NCBI RefSeq assembly: GCF_037042905.1
Contig: NC_087253.1
Location: 15,545,501 to 15,609,500 of the forward strand
DNA: 64,000 bases
Direction: 5' to 3'
Origin: Lytechinus pictus
Taxonomy: Eukaryota > Echinodermata > Echinoidea > Temnopleuroida > Toxopneustidae
A program made the translations under genes and the position numbers. This document shows, piece by piece, positions 1 to 13,200 of the stretch (the stretch's first letter is position 1; each line of letters opens with the position of its first letter). The notes below the pieces were generated by a model. That model saw only the letters and a list, made by a program, of their open reading frames with translations, did not search any database and had not been told where the DNA came from.

Positions 1-640
1 TAGATTATCTAATGCTCTCTGACCGAAACAGGCAAACAGGTGCCGAGGACGTACGACTGGCACTGTACCTCCACCCAGCAACCCCCACACCAGAGTACCC
101 TTCTGTCGCGACCGCAATCACCATACAACAACTACCCAGTGTTCAAAAGAACCACGCACATTTCCTCACATTCTACACACAAACCCCCCCCCCCCATGTA
201 CACTCCTCTACAAATATGTCAATCATACGCTCAGACAGTACACCGTACATCCACTCAAACATAAGTCAATATGAAGGGCACCCTGATGTGAGGATGCTTA
301 GATGGAGACATAGAGACAATAAGTCATCCATTATATAGCAATAAAAACACCTATGTAATACTGTAGTAAAAAAGTTAAAAGCTGCGCGGCTGAGGTAGGA
401 GAGCAAGGAAGTGAGAGAGAGAGAGGGGGTATTTATGACATTGTAACTTCCTATACTTTGTAATAAATAATAAATAACATATATGAATTGGTAAATCAAT
501 AAGTAATGTGCATGCATACAAATAGATCTACATAAAGTATATATAAAAAGTGGTAATGACCAAGTATGGTGGACCAAGCCATACGTACAATGTACTGTGC
601 AATAATCTAAACCAGGGGACAATACATTCCTCCGCGGTTA
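1..640. other. No gene recognised; low-complexity patches
   Basis: Mixed AT-rich DNA with a C12 tract at 184-195 and a GA run near 413-426. Short open frames here are proline/threonine-rich in several overlapping frames and carry no recognisable domain. I see no gene. Confidence 0.6.
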
Positions 641-791
641 ACGGCCCCGATGCGCCAGGTACGGAGACCAGAGCGCTAAGGCAAGCCCGGTGCGCAAAGT
701 ACCACGTCCAACAGCCCACCCCGACCACCGCCTCCACAAGACCAACACCGCACCCCCAGCCGACCGAACAGAACCCCCAACAACGACACAC

Positions 792-874
792 TCCCGGACG
801 CGCGTTTCCGTTTTACACCCTGGCGAAGGCAATTTCCGTAAAAATAGCTACAAAGCGACTAGTGAAGAGTCTAC
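792..874 (+). repeat. Left arm of an 83-bp inverted repeat
   Basis: This GC-rich stretch recurs in inverted orientation at 3162-3243, with only a few mismatches and a small gap near the outer end. Both copies contain the string TTTTACACCCTGGCGAAGGC or its complement. Homology stops sharply at GTCTAC on the inner side. GC-rich, proline-coding sequence flanks both copies on the outside. The pair may be ends of an unrecognised element or two fragments of one repeat family. Confidence 0.75.
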
Positions 875-1013
875 ACACGTCGCTGGTTAGATATGCACGT
901 AACACTGCACCGCATGACCGCATGCAATCTACACAGCCACTGAAAATAGCACAGTGTTCAGTAGCCTCTTGTCGAGGCCCTGGCGGCTGCTTCCCGAGCG
1001 AAGCGAGGGATTC

Positions 1014-1090
1014 CCTAATTCGCGAAGCGAATTAGGCCTGGCGCGAGCACTTAATGTACAGAGAGCACTTAATGTACAGAGAGCAGTCAT
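1014..1090. repeat. Short palindrome and 18-bp tandem duplication
   Basis: A perfect 10-bp stem with a GAA loop lies at 1014-1036 (CCTAATTCGC/GCGAATTAGG). It is followed by two tandem copies of a CACTTAATGTACAG-containing 18-bp unit at about 1048 and 1066. The GCGAAGCGA style matches repeats at 21.2-21.7 kb and 36.4-36.7 kb. Confidence 0.6.
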
Positions 1091-1344
1091 ATGGATTAAT
1101 TCCGAACATATTTTGCAGTGGCGTTTGTATCCCGATGCACAAGGAGGTGAAAAACCTACAATTCGGGCAAAGAAAGTAGCCAAAATTAATTTAGAAAGCA
1201 GTAATATTAATGTTAAGACAAGAATAATAACAATAGTACAAAACGAAGGAGAATCTACAGCATCATACAAGTCCAGTTGTTTTAAATTGTTTCAAAATGA
1301 TTCTAAGCGATGAATTAAAATCCCAATATACTGCTTCTGCAACG

Positions 1345-2035
1345 ATTATCTACTACTACTACTACTACTACCACTACGACTAATTATAACAATGATGATA
1401 ATAGACTACTATACTACTACTACTACTACTCACTCGATCATAGTACTACTCACTACTATACTACTACTACTACTACTACTATACTACTAGTACTACTACT
1501 ACTGCTACTACTACTACAATTCTTACATGTAATGATAAGAAGAAGAAAACTTGGAAGAAGAAGAAGGTCGAAGGCGAAGAAGAACAAGAACAAAAAAAAA
1601 TAATACTTATAAATAATTAATAATATACTACTACTACTACTACCAATAATAATAATAATAATAGTGATAATAATATTAATAGTAATCATGATAATATTGA
1701 CAAACTATGTAATTAATAATTAATAACAGTTTCAAAATGATGCTAATGATAATAAAGTATACTACTTCTACTACATGATAAAAACATAATAATAATAATA
1801 ATAATAATTATAATCAAAATAATAATAACAATAATAATAAATTATAATAATATCGATAATATATAACTACATTAACTACTCTATTGTACTATTACTACTA
1901 CTACCACGACGACTACTAATAATACTAATTGAATAATACTACTAAAATAATCACCACTACAACTAATTATAATTATAATATGAAAACAAAGTAAAAACTA
2001 CTTGTATAGCAATTTATAATCAACAAAATCATAAA
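1345..2035. repeat. Trinucleotide microsatellite tract (TAC/ATA/AAT-rich)
   Basis: Long runs of TAC, then AAT/ATA triplets, broken by short AAGAAG-rich and AT-rich segments. Reading frames through it encode only serine/isoleucine runs. There is no gene. Confidence 0.9.
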
Positions 2036-2053
2036 AAGTGTTGTCCAGTTAGT

Positions 2054-2345
2054 TTCCCCTTAAAGGGATCGTCCAGGCTGAAAATATTTCTATTTTAATA
2101 AATAGAGTAAAATTCACAGAGCAAAATGCTGAAAATTTGATCAAAATCGGATAACAAATAATGAAGCTCCAGTTTCATCATTATGATAGCTGTTCTGTTG
2201 TCGCGATAATGAGAACTGGTAACAGATGGACAGACAAACGGTGCACAAACAGATGGAAAACATGATGCTTCCAGCAACTTCACTGTAGTAAAAAAATCCA
2301 ATCACTGTTATTGCAGTAACATTTACGGTAAGACAGACATATTTT
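2054..2345 (+). repeat. Dispersed TTAAAGG-type interspersed repeat, diverged copy
   Basis: It starts TTAAAGGGATCGTCCAGGCT and continues with an AATAAATAGAG stretch, then GAAAATTTGATCAAAATCGG. The same order of blocks is seen at 20264, 31667 and 43181. It is non-coding and probably a non-autonomous element. Confidence 0.6.
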
Positions 2346-2350
2346 ATTAT

Positions 2351-2383
2351 GGAACACCTGATACCATGGTTATCAGGTGTTCC
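2351..2383. repeat. Hairpin, 13-bp perfect stem
   Basis: GGAACACCTGATA is followed seven bases later by its exact reverse complement. It lies at the junction between the dispersed repeat and a LINE-like tail. Confidence 0.8.
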
Positions 2384-2439
2384 TGATAAAAAGCACTGCT
2401 TTTTAGTGGATCCCTCCATTTTCTCAGAATTTTGTTTTA

Positions 2440-2630
2440 TAATGGTTATGATATTTTGCTTATATCTAATACTCTGTTTTGTTTTACTGTTACTTATAGA
2501 TAAATATCATATATTGTACATGCCTCAATTTATTTTGCCTGTATGATAAGTTCATTGTAACTATTTTGACCACATGCATTACTTTGTTCTGTTGATAATG
2601 CAATATAATAAATTGAATTGAATTGAATTA
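2440..2630 (+). mobile_element. LINE 3' tail fragment ending in (TTGAA)n
   Basis: An AT-rich 3' UTR-like stretch ends in AATAAATTGAATTGAATTG. Simple ATTGA-type tails are typical of invertebrate CR1/RTE-like LINEs. No coding part is attached, so this is a heavily 5'-truncated copy. Confidence 0.5.
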
Positions 2631-2639
2631 ATGGTGTAG

Positions 2640-3160
2640 ACTGGAGGCATAAAAAGAAAATAGATTCTTAAATTTATATATTTTTCATATTCACTGTTTT
2701 GATAAGTTTTGTCATTTTTTAGGACTTTCACTATACCTGCATGCCCCGAATATACCATCTTCAAACTACAGTACTTTACATCAAACAAAGTTTGCCAGCA
2801 ACTGAAAACATAAATTTTATTTGAACACATATTCATCAAACTTGTAAGAATCTTAATCTTACATTACAATGCATCAACAAACATTGTCTTATACCTATAA
2901 TAATGATTGCTTTTCTTTCATCTAAAAATAAACAAAGGTCTATTTTACATCCTACTCATATAATAATGCAGTGTCATACCAACAATGGTGATGGAATATG
3001 TTATTCTTCTTCCATGACAGTGAGAGGGCAGATTACCAGCAATTCGGCAAAGGCAAATGATGAAGGCAAACGTTCGTGTTGAACATGCATTTGTATATGT
3101 TCTGCATATTTCTTCGGTGCGGACTTTTACATCGCGCGCCCAGCTGATAATGTACACAAA
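2640..3160. other. No gene recognised
   Basis: AT-rich sequence with no convincing ORF, repeat or RNA gene visible. Confidence 0.5.
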
Positions 3161-3161
3161 C

Positions 3162-3500
3162 GTAGACTCTTCACTAGTCGCTTTTTAGCTATATTTGCGG
3201 AGATTGCCTTCGCCAGGGTGTAAAACGGAAACGCGCCTCCCGGACGGACCCCAGACCCCACCGACAACCGTAGGCATACATCGCCCACAGCCCTCGGCAA
3301 GCATCGGGACTCCGAAAAAGAATTATCGCCGCGGGGGACCCTGCAAAGCCGGACGAGAGGGCGACGCCGAACCGATCAAGACAGTGCCCAGCGAGACAGC
3401 AAAACGCAGCACTTCAAGCGGCCGAGCCCACCCGCACTTGGACTCCGCCCCACGACGCATACATGCCAGGAACCGCAGAAGCATAATGCCTGAAAAATAA
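3162..3500. repeat. Right arm of the 83-bp inverted repeat plus GC-rich flank
   Basis: 3162-3243 is the inverted partner of 792-874. It is followed by a GC-rich 250-bp segment with an open plus-strand frame rich in P, R and S (about 100 aa). The frame has no recognised domain and compositional bias is enough to explain it. Confidence 0.65.
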
Positions 3501-3504
3501 TACA

Positions 3505-6500
3505 TGTAAATGATGGAATCTATTAAAGGTTAAACATACTGAGGTAATTCAAATCCCTGTCAAGGGTACAATACAAGTTACACAAATGCACTTTGATTTA
3601 TGTGCGGGGGGGGGGGGGGGGTGTTGCAAGAAAGTATCTACAACCAGATGCCAAATTCAGATTTAAAATTCACAAGTGGCAGATAAACCTCAACCAAAAT
3701 TTCCGTCAACACAAGAAGCAGGCCAACAGTCAATCAATCGCAAACCTACAATTAGTAAAAGATTTATGAATAATTGACATTAAAACCTAAAATTGACATA
3801 CAATCGATTGTGAGTCTCCTGCAACACCCTAATAGATCATAATTACTGCAAATTTGTGGTATTGAATGCTCAAAAGCACACCGTAGACAGACAATATATA
3901 GAACATTCAATAAAATGCATACATGTAATTACATGATTACACCTCAGTTAACTGCCCAGAGTTATATTTTGCCAGTTTTATTATGTTTAAGATATGTGTT
4001 GTGCATGCATGTGCACATACTATCTGATACACACCAAAACATTTAGTTTGCTAGTGGTAGAATGAGATGCAAGTACATTTGTACAAGGAGAAAATACACC
4101 CTACTTCATCATCTGACCAATTTGCTATTGAAAGCTCTACTTGCTGTGATCAAAAAGGACCGCCTGTATCTCTCAGTCTTCACCTTTGGCAATCTAATTC
4201 TACCAGACCTGTTTATAATAACTTCATCATGAAGTGGATGTGACTTGTCATGCATTATGATATTAAGCCTAGACAGAAGAGCTGATTCAACAACATCTTC
4301 TAGGTCTTGCATGGGTATACCAATAACTTTGCTAGCTTGGGATACAATCTTGGTTAGTTTAACCCTATTCTTTTCTGTCAAACCACTAAACCATGCAACT
4401 GAAGAGAAAGATAAGACAGACTGGATGACACTCTGATAAAAGAGAGTAAGTGTCTGTTCTCCTACGTTAAATGACCTGAGTTTCCTGAGAAAATACAATC
4501 TTTGATTTCCTTTTGACTGAATTTTTCTGGTGTTTTCATCCCAGCTTAGAGTATCCTGTACCAATGTACCGAGATATTTGTACTCTGACACCTGTTCTAT
4601 TGCACTTCCCCCCTATGGTGATAATCTCATTGTCCCTTCTGCCAGTTTTACGAAAGTCCAATACCATCTCTTTGGTTTTCTGGGTATTCAGAATCAGTGA
4701 TGTCTGTTGACACCATTCGCCAAAATCATCAACACACTTCCTGTATGCTGTTTCTTCATTATTCTGAATTAATCCTACTATACATGTGTCATCAGCATAT
4801 TTCAAAACATGGCAAGATGGGCTAACTGGACTATCACTGGTTAATAGTGAAAACAAAATGGGACTTAAAACACAACCCTGCGGTGCACCTACATTCAGTG
4901 TCCTACTGTCGGAGGCTACTTCTCCATGGTGAACTTGTTGTACCCGATTAGTCATAAAATCACCTATCCACAATGACAGATACGGGTTGACTTTCATTAC
5001 AGAGTGTAGCTTCTCTATTAAAACCTTTGGTACAATGGTATTAAAGGCTGAAGAGAAATCGATATACAAAACTCTGACATATGATTTACTCTGCTCTAAA
5101 TGTTTGATTATTGTATGTAACAAGTAGGTTATAGCATCATCAACATATCTGTTATTCCTATATGCAAACTGAAGTGGGTCAAGGTAATCCCTAGTCTGCT
5201 TAACCAGAGTTTCCTTAACCAGTTTTTCGAAACACTTCATTATAACAGGCGTAAGAGCAACTGGTCTGAAATCATTAAGTGTAGTAGGCTTAGGAACCTT
5301 TGGAATTGGAATGATTTTTGAGCATTTCCAAATATTGGGTACATGAGAAACATCAAAAGACCATTGGAATAACCTACAGAAAATGTGGCATAACTGCTGT
5401 GCACACAACTTAAGAAGTTTACCTGACAGGCCATCAGGTCCCATTGATTTGCTTGTTTTGATGGATTCCATTACCTTCCTCACCTAAGTGACATCAACCA
5501 GTATTCTGTCGCTATTTGGTGTACATTCCTGTATTTCTTGAGCATAAGAATCATACAAATCAAAAAATCTTTGATCACATTTATCTTTATCAAATCTACA
5601 GTAAAACTCGTTTAAGTCCGAAACAAACTTTGCTACATCTTCACCAATGATGTTACCTTTCCTCTTAGGAATGTCAAACCCTGTTATCAACTTTAGTCCT
5701 CTCCAGGCTTCTTTGGGGTTACCTTCGCGGAATTTATTTTCCATCTTTTTACCAAACTTTCGCTTCCTAGAATCAATGTGTCTCTTAAACTCCCTTCGAA
5801 TTCTTTTAACAGTTTCATGGTCATTACTATGAAATGCTACAGACTTCTCGTGTATAAACTTCCTACAACTTTTATCTACCAAAGGTTTGTTATTTGGATA
5901 ATCCTTGAAAGTTTTTTCTGGAACTATCATGTCCTCACAGAACTTTATATAACTAGTTACCACTTCTGCCGCCTCATCCAGGGATGATGGATCCAAAAGA
6001 ACGTCCCAATCTGTACAGTCCAAACAAGCTCTCAAGGTTTCTGTTGTGCTGTTTGACCAGACTTTCATCGTCCTTCTCATGGGCTTCTGACATTTCAACT
6101 TCTGTCTAAACTGGGGAATGAGATGGATAATGTTATGATCAGAATTCCCTAGGGGTGGCTTAGCTACTGCCTTAAAACCATTTCGCACACTACCGTAACA
6201 TTTATCTAGTGTGCGATCGCCCCTTGTTGGTATATTGACATACTGATGAAAATAGGGCATAACATTGCGTAGGTTGCAACTATTAAAATCTCCAAGAATA
6301 ATCTGGGCTGTATCTGGGGATGAAGCTGCGATCCTTGAAGACACGTCTTGTATCTTTGATGCCGCACTATCTACGTTAGCATTAGGCTGGATGTACACGA
6401 CTATGATACATAGATTAGAGAATTCTCTGGGTAAGTAATGTGGTCTGGCTGAGAAACACAGAAGTTCAATATTTTCAGAGCAGTAGCTTTCATTGATCTT

Positions 6501-7222
6501 CACATTGCTTTCATCACACCACCTTTCATTGATATATGCACAGACACCTCCTCCTGTCAGCTTTCCAGATGCTTCTGTACGATCACCCCTCACACACACA
6601 AATCCATCCAGATCAGTATCCGCTGTAGTGTCTTTAGGTGTAAACCAGGTTTCCGTAAAGCACATCAAACAACTGTCACGATACTCATGAAGATAATTCA
6701 CACACACTTTCAACTCGTCCATCTTATTTCGTAAGGATCGACAGTTACCTGATATGATCGAAGGCAGCGGTGGTCGATAGGCTCGCCTTCTCAAGCGGGC
6801 TCTCACTCCCCCTTTCCTTCCTCTCCTCCGTCGTCTAATCTCCACTGGAATGTCGTAGTCGGGCGCTGAACTGCGGGCCCCGTCAGATCCGGCTAACCCA
6901 AGAAGTGTGCATCGATCATACGTGATGCGGCTGACCGGTAATACCGTTCCAATGTGTGGTAATTCATAGTGCACAGGGCTCGCTCGTTGTTCACGCACAA
7001 GTCCACAGATCAGTATGGTCAAAACCAGGATTTTCCAGTATGGGATAAAACAGGAACTCTCCATCCTGGTTAATATCGCTTATAGATATATACAATGTGC
7101 TGAACTAAAATGATAGTGCTGAACAAACCGAAGAAGACGAAAAAAATAGTGAAAATAAACTGAAAAAGACGAGAAAAACAAAAAGCCCGTGGTCGCCGCG
7201 GTGCAGCGCCCTCTATCCAGTA
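3505..7222 (-). mobile_element. CR1/L2-like LINE, near full length
   Basis: A non-LTR retrotransposon on the minus strand. The coding part is 4109-7064. About 160 bp of 5' sequence (7065-7222) abuts the start of the duplicated block, and a probable 3' UTR extends left of 4109. The left limit is uncertain because I cannot see a clear tail or target duplication. A G16 tract lies at 3606-3621. The duplication homology starts just to the right of the element, so it sits at, or defines, that boundary. Confidence 0.75.
4109..7064 (-). pseudogene. CR1/L2-like LINE ORF2: endonuclease-reverse transcriptase, two lesions
   Basis: The encoded polyprotein would nick target DNA and reverse-transcribe LINE RNA. 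The N-terminal half (5484-7064, 526 aa) opens with a hydrophobic segment and an arginine-rich patch. It then has an AP-endonuclease domain with GNCRSLRNKMDEL, FTETW, GDFN and SDH motifs. The C-terminal half (from 5483 down) carries RT motifs: GPDGLSGKLL, RPVALTPV, LYIDFSSAFNTI with the first catalytic Asp, GAPQGCVLSPILF and the YADD box. The two halves are in the same frame, separated by a single TAG at 5484-5486. A second lesion, a one-base frameshift in a G6 run near 4608-4613, moves the last 160 aa (SEYKYLGTLVQ onward) to another frame. The rest is intact, so this is a young copy. Clade assignment (CR1/L2, Jockey superfamily) is from motif style. Confidence 0.9.
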
Positions 7223-7667
7223 ATTACTCAATACTGCAATAAGTATGTTACCAAGTAGCAAAACATTAACTTTCCTCACAAAACATTTTAGTTTCTCTAT
7301 ACAAATGCAATTATAGGTCAATGTGTCCTCTGTAGTATACGTAGACGTCTGAAAAATGTTCAGACTATGTATTTATCATGTTTATAGCACACAGTCAATG
7401 AGAGACAACTCACAGTTCACTCCCCCTTTAAACGTTTGTGGAGTTACTTTTTAGATCTCTCATTGACAAAAAGGAGTGAGAGAGAGAGAGAGCAAAAAAC
7501 AATAAAAGGAAATTCAAATATGTGAACTGTTACCCGAAAAACCTAGAAAAGGGGCAATGAAAATAAATTTTTAGATTTTATTTAGTTTGCAAAGGTGCAT
7601 CCTTAACCTTGTAATTATATATAACCTGTCAAAATTGATAATTATTAACCCACACGAGTACTTTTAT

Positions 7668-7990
7668 TAAATTAAATTCAATTCAAATTTTATTAAAATC
7701 ATGAGTCGCAGCTAAATGGCTGAACTGGTCATGTATACAAAGTATAATCAATTAAAAGACTCATTACATATTTCAAATATAAAAGCAGTAAGCTTTGTAA
7801 AAACTGGTTTGATTGAATGCAAAATATATTAAGAGAGAGCTAATTAAACAAAAGTTTGAAGTTTGATCACTTTAAGCATTTAAGCAACTATGCAATCTCA
7901 ATTAAACTTTCAAGTACTCCAAAATGGTAAAATGAAAATCTTGTGTCTCAGCAAATACATGTATTTAACCTTTCGACTTCGAATTTTCCC
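7668..7990 (-). mobile_element. LINE 3' tail-like fragment (minus)
   Basis: AATTCAATTCAAATTTTATT marks the reverse complement of an ATTGA-type LINE tail. No coding sequence follows. The same fragment is present in copy B near 26465, so it predates the duplication. Confidence 0.4.
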
Positions 7991-8039
7991 TACACATGCT
8001 ACAGGAAAGATAACAGTGCCCCACAGCTTTTATTCCACA

Positions 8040-8810
8040 GTGTGTTCACAGTATGAAACACGATGAAATCACCTTCACACTGTTAAATTTGAGCATTTTA
8101 ACATTGTCAATTACATCTTCACACTGTGAACACACTATGAACACACTGTGAATACACTATGAACACATTGTGAACACACTCTGAACACATTGCGAACACA
8201 CTCTGAACACATTGCGAACACACTGTGAACGCACTGCAAACACACTTTAAAACAAGCAAACACTGTGAATACAGTGCGAACACATTGTGAACACACTGTG
8301 AAGACACCCTATGACACACTGTGAACACATTGTTAACACATTGCGAACACACTGTGAACACATTGTGAACACACTGTGAACGCACAGCAAACACACTATA
8401 AAAGAAACACACAATGCAAACACATTGTGAACACATTGCAAATACACTATGAACCAATTGCGAACACACTAAGAACACATTGTGAACACACTGTGAACGC
8501 GCTGCGAAGACACTATTAACACAGTGTGAACACAATGCGAGCACACTGTGAACACACTGTGAAAACAGTGTGAACACACTATGAACACACTGTGAACACA
8601 TTGCAAATACACTGTGAACGCACTGTGAACACACCCTGTGAACAAATTGTGTGACACACTGTGGATACACTGCAAACACAATGTTAACACACTGTGAAGA
8701 TATTGTGTACACAGTGTGAACACACTGTCATCACAATGCGTACACACTGAACACATTGCGTACACACTGTGAACACACCTTGAAGACATTGTGTGACACA
8801 CTGTTCTTTT
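8040..8810. repeat. 12-bp minisatellite (CACTGTGAACAC), copy A
   Basis: About 60 imperfect copies of a 12-bp unit, with variants CATTGCGAACAC, CACTATGAACAC and CACTGTGAACGC. Because 12 is a multiple of 3, long open frames (up to 197 aa, C/V/H/S/Q/F-rich) appear on the minus strand. They overlap one another in different frames and lack any gene context, so I do not call them genes. The orthologous array in copy B is at 26830-27595. Confidence 0.95.
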
Positions 8811-9720
8811 CAGCAGAGTTGACAGTATGATGAGAAGAAGAATTATTCTGTCCGATTTAATTCTTTTAATATTTAAACATAATTAGCTACGTTATTTATT
8901 TTCTCTGGCGACATATAGTTGGTTTGGGGTTGGCCGGTCACATATGAAATATAAAGGGCATGAAGCCTCTCTTTATGTTGCCATCCCATGTATTACCCCA
9001 TTATGCCTATGAGTTCTCTCGTTATATTCTGTTTATGACAAGGGAATATACTTTAAATTGTTATTACTTGCTGCTTTGCGAGGCCTTGATTTTTGTCATC
9101 CCGGCATGGGTATTTAAGGCTAGTATGATTTCATCTTATATTATGCTGCACTCAACCCAGGTGAGGTAAATGGGTACCTGGCAGGAATTAAATGCTTCTG
9201 CCCTGTAATGAAGGCCACCTGGATTATAATATCGAAGTCCTTTGGAAGCGCACATGGACACATCATTTTGCTTATTCAATTCAATTCAAAACGGTTTATT
9301 CAAGTAAAAACTTGAATCGAGGCATATAACCGAATAAATTACAAGTTTTGACCCCCCAAAAAAACATTTAGACCATTTTAATCAACTACAAAATTTCATT
9401 ACAGCTTTAAGTGTCCTTTTCAAAGCCAATAAACCAAACCTGGAATGAAATGGGGATACATGCTCAAAACAGAAGAAACTTAAAAAGAAAATGAGATGAA
9501 AACAAAATGACACCATATTGCGGGTGACAAAGGCATTTATGCCTCTTTCCCAATATTCTACTGCTGTCGATAATAACTGTACGACATGAAATCAACTCCG
9601 GGCACCGTATTTGACCTGACTAGACACTACAAGCGATTCATTAAGAAAAAAAAACACAGACCGCAATTCGATTTCCTGTGATATCAAGAAACGTTTTCCT
9701 TCGATATACATGTATATATA
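8811..9720. other. Shared flank with SINE-like and LINE-tail remnants
   Basis: 9145-9250 contains CAACCCAGGTGAGGTAAATG and GGGTACCTGGCAGG. These resemble the body of the SINE at 17349 (CCACCCAGGTGTTAAATGGG). 9283-9560 starts with the (AATTC)n complement of a LINE tail. Both are also in copy B. There is no gene. Confidence 0.5.
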
Positions 9721-10262
9721 TTTTTTTTGTATAAAGTAGTTTTTATTGACAACTTCAATTCATATACAAAATAAAATATATATAACAAATAGAAGTTTGA
9801 TGTCTTTACAAATTAATAAATACCTTGACAACTTATGAATTTAACATTTTTTTTCTTGAATGTTACAATAAAACACAATCATGTCAGACATCTTCTAAAA
9901 CATAATTATAAATAACATTGATAATAATAATATGCATTAAAAATAAAACTTCTACAATAAGTTCAACATATTGAATTTTTTTTTTAGTGTCAAATACACA
10001 CAAAAAAATCATTGATAAAACCTAACGAATTAAAGCCATCAGCATATTTTTTTAAAAAAACCCACTGCCTCGGCCTCTTCACTCAAATAAAATCAATCTC
10101 AACAACAAACTCAGCCCTGGACCCTACCCCCCTCCCCCCGACCCTCCCTAAACACCCCCATCCCCTATCCGGTGGAGAGCTGGCTCTGGGCTCCAATAAA
10201 TGGTCTAATAATTAAGTTTTCCCATTTAGAGAAATGGATTGTAAGAGTCCCCCTCTTTGTTG
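9721..10262 (-). other. 3' UTR of the L1/Tx1-like LINE
   Basis: AT-rich sequence between the stop codon of the LINE ORF and its terminal poly-A (T run on plus). The small plus-strand frame at 10012-10215 is a shadow. Confidence 0.6.
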
Positions 10263-13200
10263 CTAAATTATTTTCTTCTCTTTGATCCCCCTAATACTAT
10301 TTTTTATTTCATTCAATGAAGGATGTTTTTTTAATTCTCGGTTTTTGTAAATAAGATATTTAACTAAAATCAAAACATGATTAATTAATTGATATTTACC
10401 TTTACTTTTCTCCTGCTTCCCGAAAAGAATTTCCTGCCAACTAAATTTATTTATTTCAAAATTTAAACTTCTTGCACACAGATCCCAAAGTGATTTTGAA
10501 AATTCACAAGTATAAAATAGATGTTCATACGTTTCTTCTTCCTTTTCACAAAATGAGCATAAATTGGTCGAAACAAGACCAAAACGGAAAAGGTGGAGGT
10601 TAGTGTATATAATATTATGCAAGAGTTTATACTGAAACTCCCTTAATCGACTATTCAGTGTGCAATATCTTAGTCTTAAAAATATACTTTCTACTTCCTT
10701 ATTGGTAAGATCATAATTCGTTCTAATTTTGTCGAAAATAGAAGGTTTAATTTCATTTTCATTCAACAGCTGTTCGTATATTTCTTTTGATTTTAAAAGC
10801 ATTAAATTAGTTTTCTTACCCAAATTGAAATCGATTCCAGAGTTATGCTTTGCATTTATTTCGATATTGTTCTTCCAACTAACGGGTAAACAGGCATATA
10901 TATGTTTGATCTTTTCAACATCATTTGCATCTAAATTCAAATTAAGAAAATGTGCATCACATTTTAGTTTACCATTATTATCCAAAATATGATGCAATTT
11001 ATAAACCTCTTTATCGTATAGAATCTTATCAAATATACAACTCCCTTTATATCGAATAAGCTTATTATTAAAAATCACCACTTTCCCAAACTCTGTACTT
11101 CTAATATGTCTTATATTTAATACCCACTCTTCTAATAAGTCCATGTAAAATTTGGAAGCTGTAACTTTCAATAAACCTGGTATATAGTCACATGAAAATA
11201 TCAAATCTCCACCCAAATGTTTAGTGGCAAAATTAAAGTACTGTTTCCATTTCATATCTTCATCTTTATTTAAAAGTCTTTTAATCCACATTATTCGCTG
11301 TGCCTTTACCTGCACAGGGAAGTTTAACATCTTTAATCCTCCTTGCTTATAGTCTAAAAACATTGTATTCCTATTAATTTTATCTTTCTTACCTTTCCAT
11401 AAGAAATCAAAAGTTAATTCATCCAATGATTCATAAACCCACTTAGGAACAGGAGTTAGAGACGCTCGATAGAGGACTTTAGAATAGATATGCACCTTTA
11501 ATAGTTGAATCATCCCCATAAGCGTTATATCCCTTAGCTTCCAAAAGTTCAAGAGTGTTTTAATTTTGCTTAAGATTTCTTTATAATTTAGATCTTCTTT
11601 CTTATGTTCATCTAGGGTGAAACATACTCCTAAAACTTTAAGAAAATCAACGATCTCGCCGAAGGAGAAGTCATAATCCAAATGCTGACATGAGCCTAAT
11701 TTTAATACTTTAGTTTTTTCATTATTGATTTTTAATCCAGAAAGTTTTTCAAAATCTGCAAATAAAACTTTTAGTCTATCAACTGATTTTACATTACGAG
11801 CAAAAACTGTCATATCATCTGCATAAAGTACTAATTTTATTTCTTTATCTCCAAATTTAATTCCTTCAATCAAATTATCTTTTCGTAATTTATGAGCCAT
11901 TACTTCAATACACAAAATAAAAAGGTAAGGACTAAGAGGATCCCCTTGCCTCACCCCCCTTTTTATTTCAAAATAACCGGTGGAATTTCCTTCATTTAAA
12001 ACACAAATTAGAGTGTCAGTAGACAAAACTTTGACCCATCTCTGAAAGGAAATACCAAAACCAAAAGCCGTCAGAGCCTTTTGAAGAAAATGATGTGATA
12101 ACGAGTCAAAGGCCTTCTCAAAATCTATAGCTAACAAAAAACCAGGTAGATTAAAATGGGATGTATGAAAAATAACGTCATCTATAGTACGAATGGCCTC
12201 ACAAATACTTCTACCTTGTATGTAACCCACCTGATCCCCCACAACGATTTCATTAAGTATTTTCTTGATTCGCTTAGCCAAAATTTTTGTTAAAATTTTA
12301 TAATCCACGTTAAGAAGGGATATAGGTCTATAATTTTTCAATAAAAAGAGGATCTTTCCCATCTTTAGCGATTAACGTAATAAGTGCTTGTTTTTGCGAC
12401 GATGCTAATTCCCCGGACCAATATGCCTCATTTAAGGCATCTTTAACTAAATCTCCAATATCCGGCCAAAAAGTATAGTAGAACTCCGAAGAAAGACCGT
12501 CATTTCCAGGTGATTTATTATGTTTCAATTCTTTTAAAATTTCTAGACATTCTTTGTTACTTATTAACCCTTCACAGAGTTCTCAAGATGTCTCCGCCAA
12601 TTTAGGTAATCCTTGAAAAAATTCATAAAAGAGGTTATCCGAACACACGCACTCTACTTTATCATACAACCTACTGTAAAATTTCCCAATTTCTTCACTT
12701 ATTCTTTTTTCATCACAACGGATGTTTCCATCTGTGGTTTTAATTTTTTTTATTGTGGTTTTTGTCTCACCTGCATAGCAGAGTGAGACTATAGGCGCCG
12801 CTTTTCCGACGGCGACGGCGGCGGCGACGGCGGCGTCAACACCAAATCTTAACCTGAGGTTAAGTTTTTGAAATGACAGCATAACTTAGAAAGTATATGG
12901 ACCTAGTTCATGAAACTTGGCCATAAGATTAATCAAGTATTACTGAACATCCTGCCTGAGTTTCATGTCACATGACCAAGGTCAAAGGTCATTTAGGGTC
13001 AATGAACTTAGACCATGTTGGGGGAATCAACATCAAAATCTTAACCTAAGGTTAAGTTTTTGAAATGTCATCATAACTTAGAAAATATATGGACCTAGTT
13101 CATGAAACTCATACATAAGGTTAATCAAGTATCACTGAACATCCTGCATGAGTTTCACGTCACATGACCAAGGTCAAAGGTCATTTAGGGTCAATGAACT

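Noticed and set aside
550-1035. 161-codon proline/threonine-rich ORF
   Set aside because: Spans the inverted-repeat copy and GC-rich repeat DNA; overlapping frames are equally open and no domain is visible.
8119-8801. Long minus-strand frames rich in C, V, H, S, Q and F
   Set aside because: They come from a 12-bp minisatellite, whose length is divisible by three, and are open in more than one frame at once.
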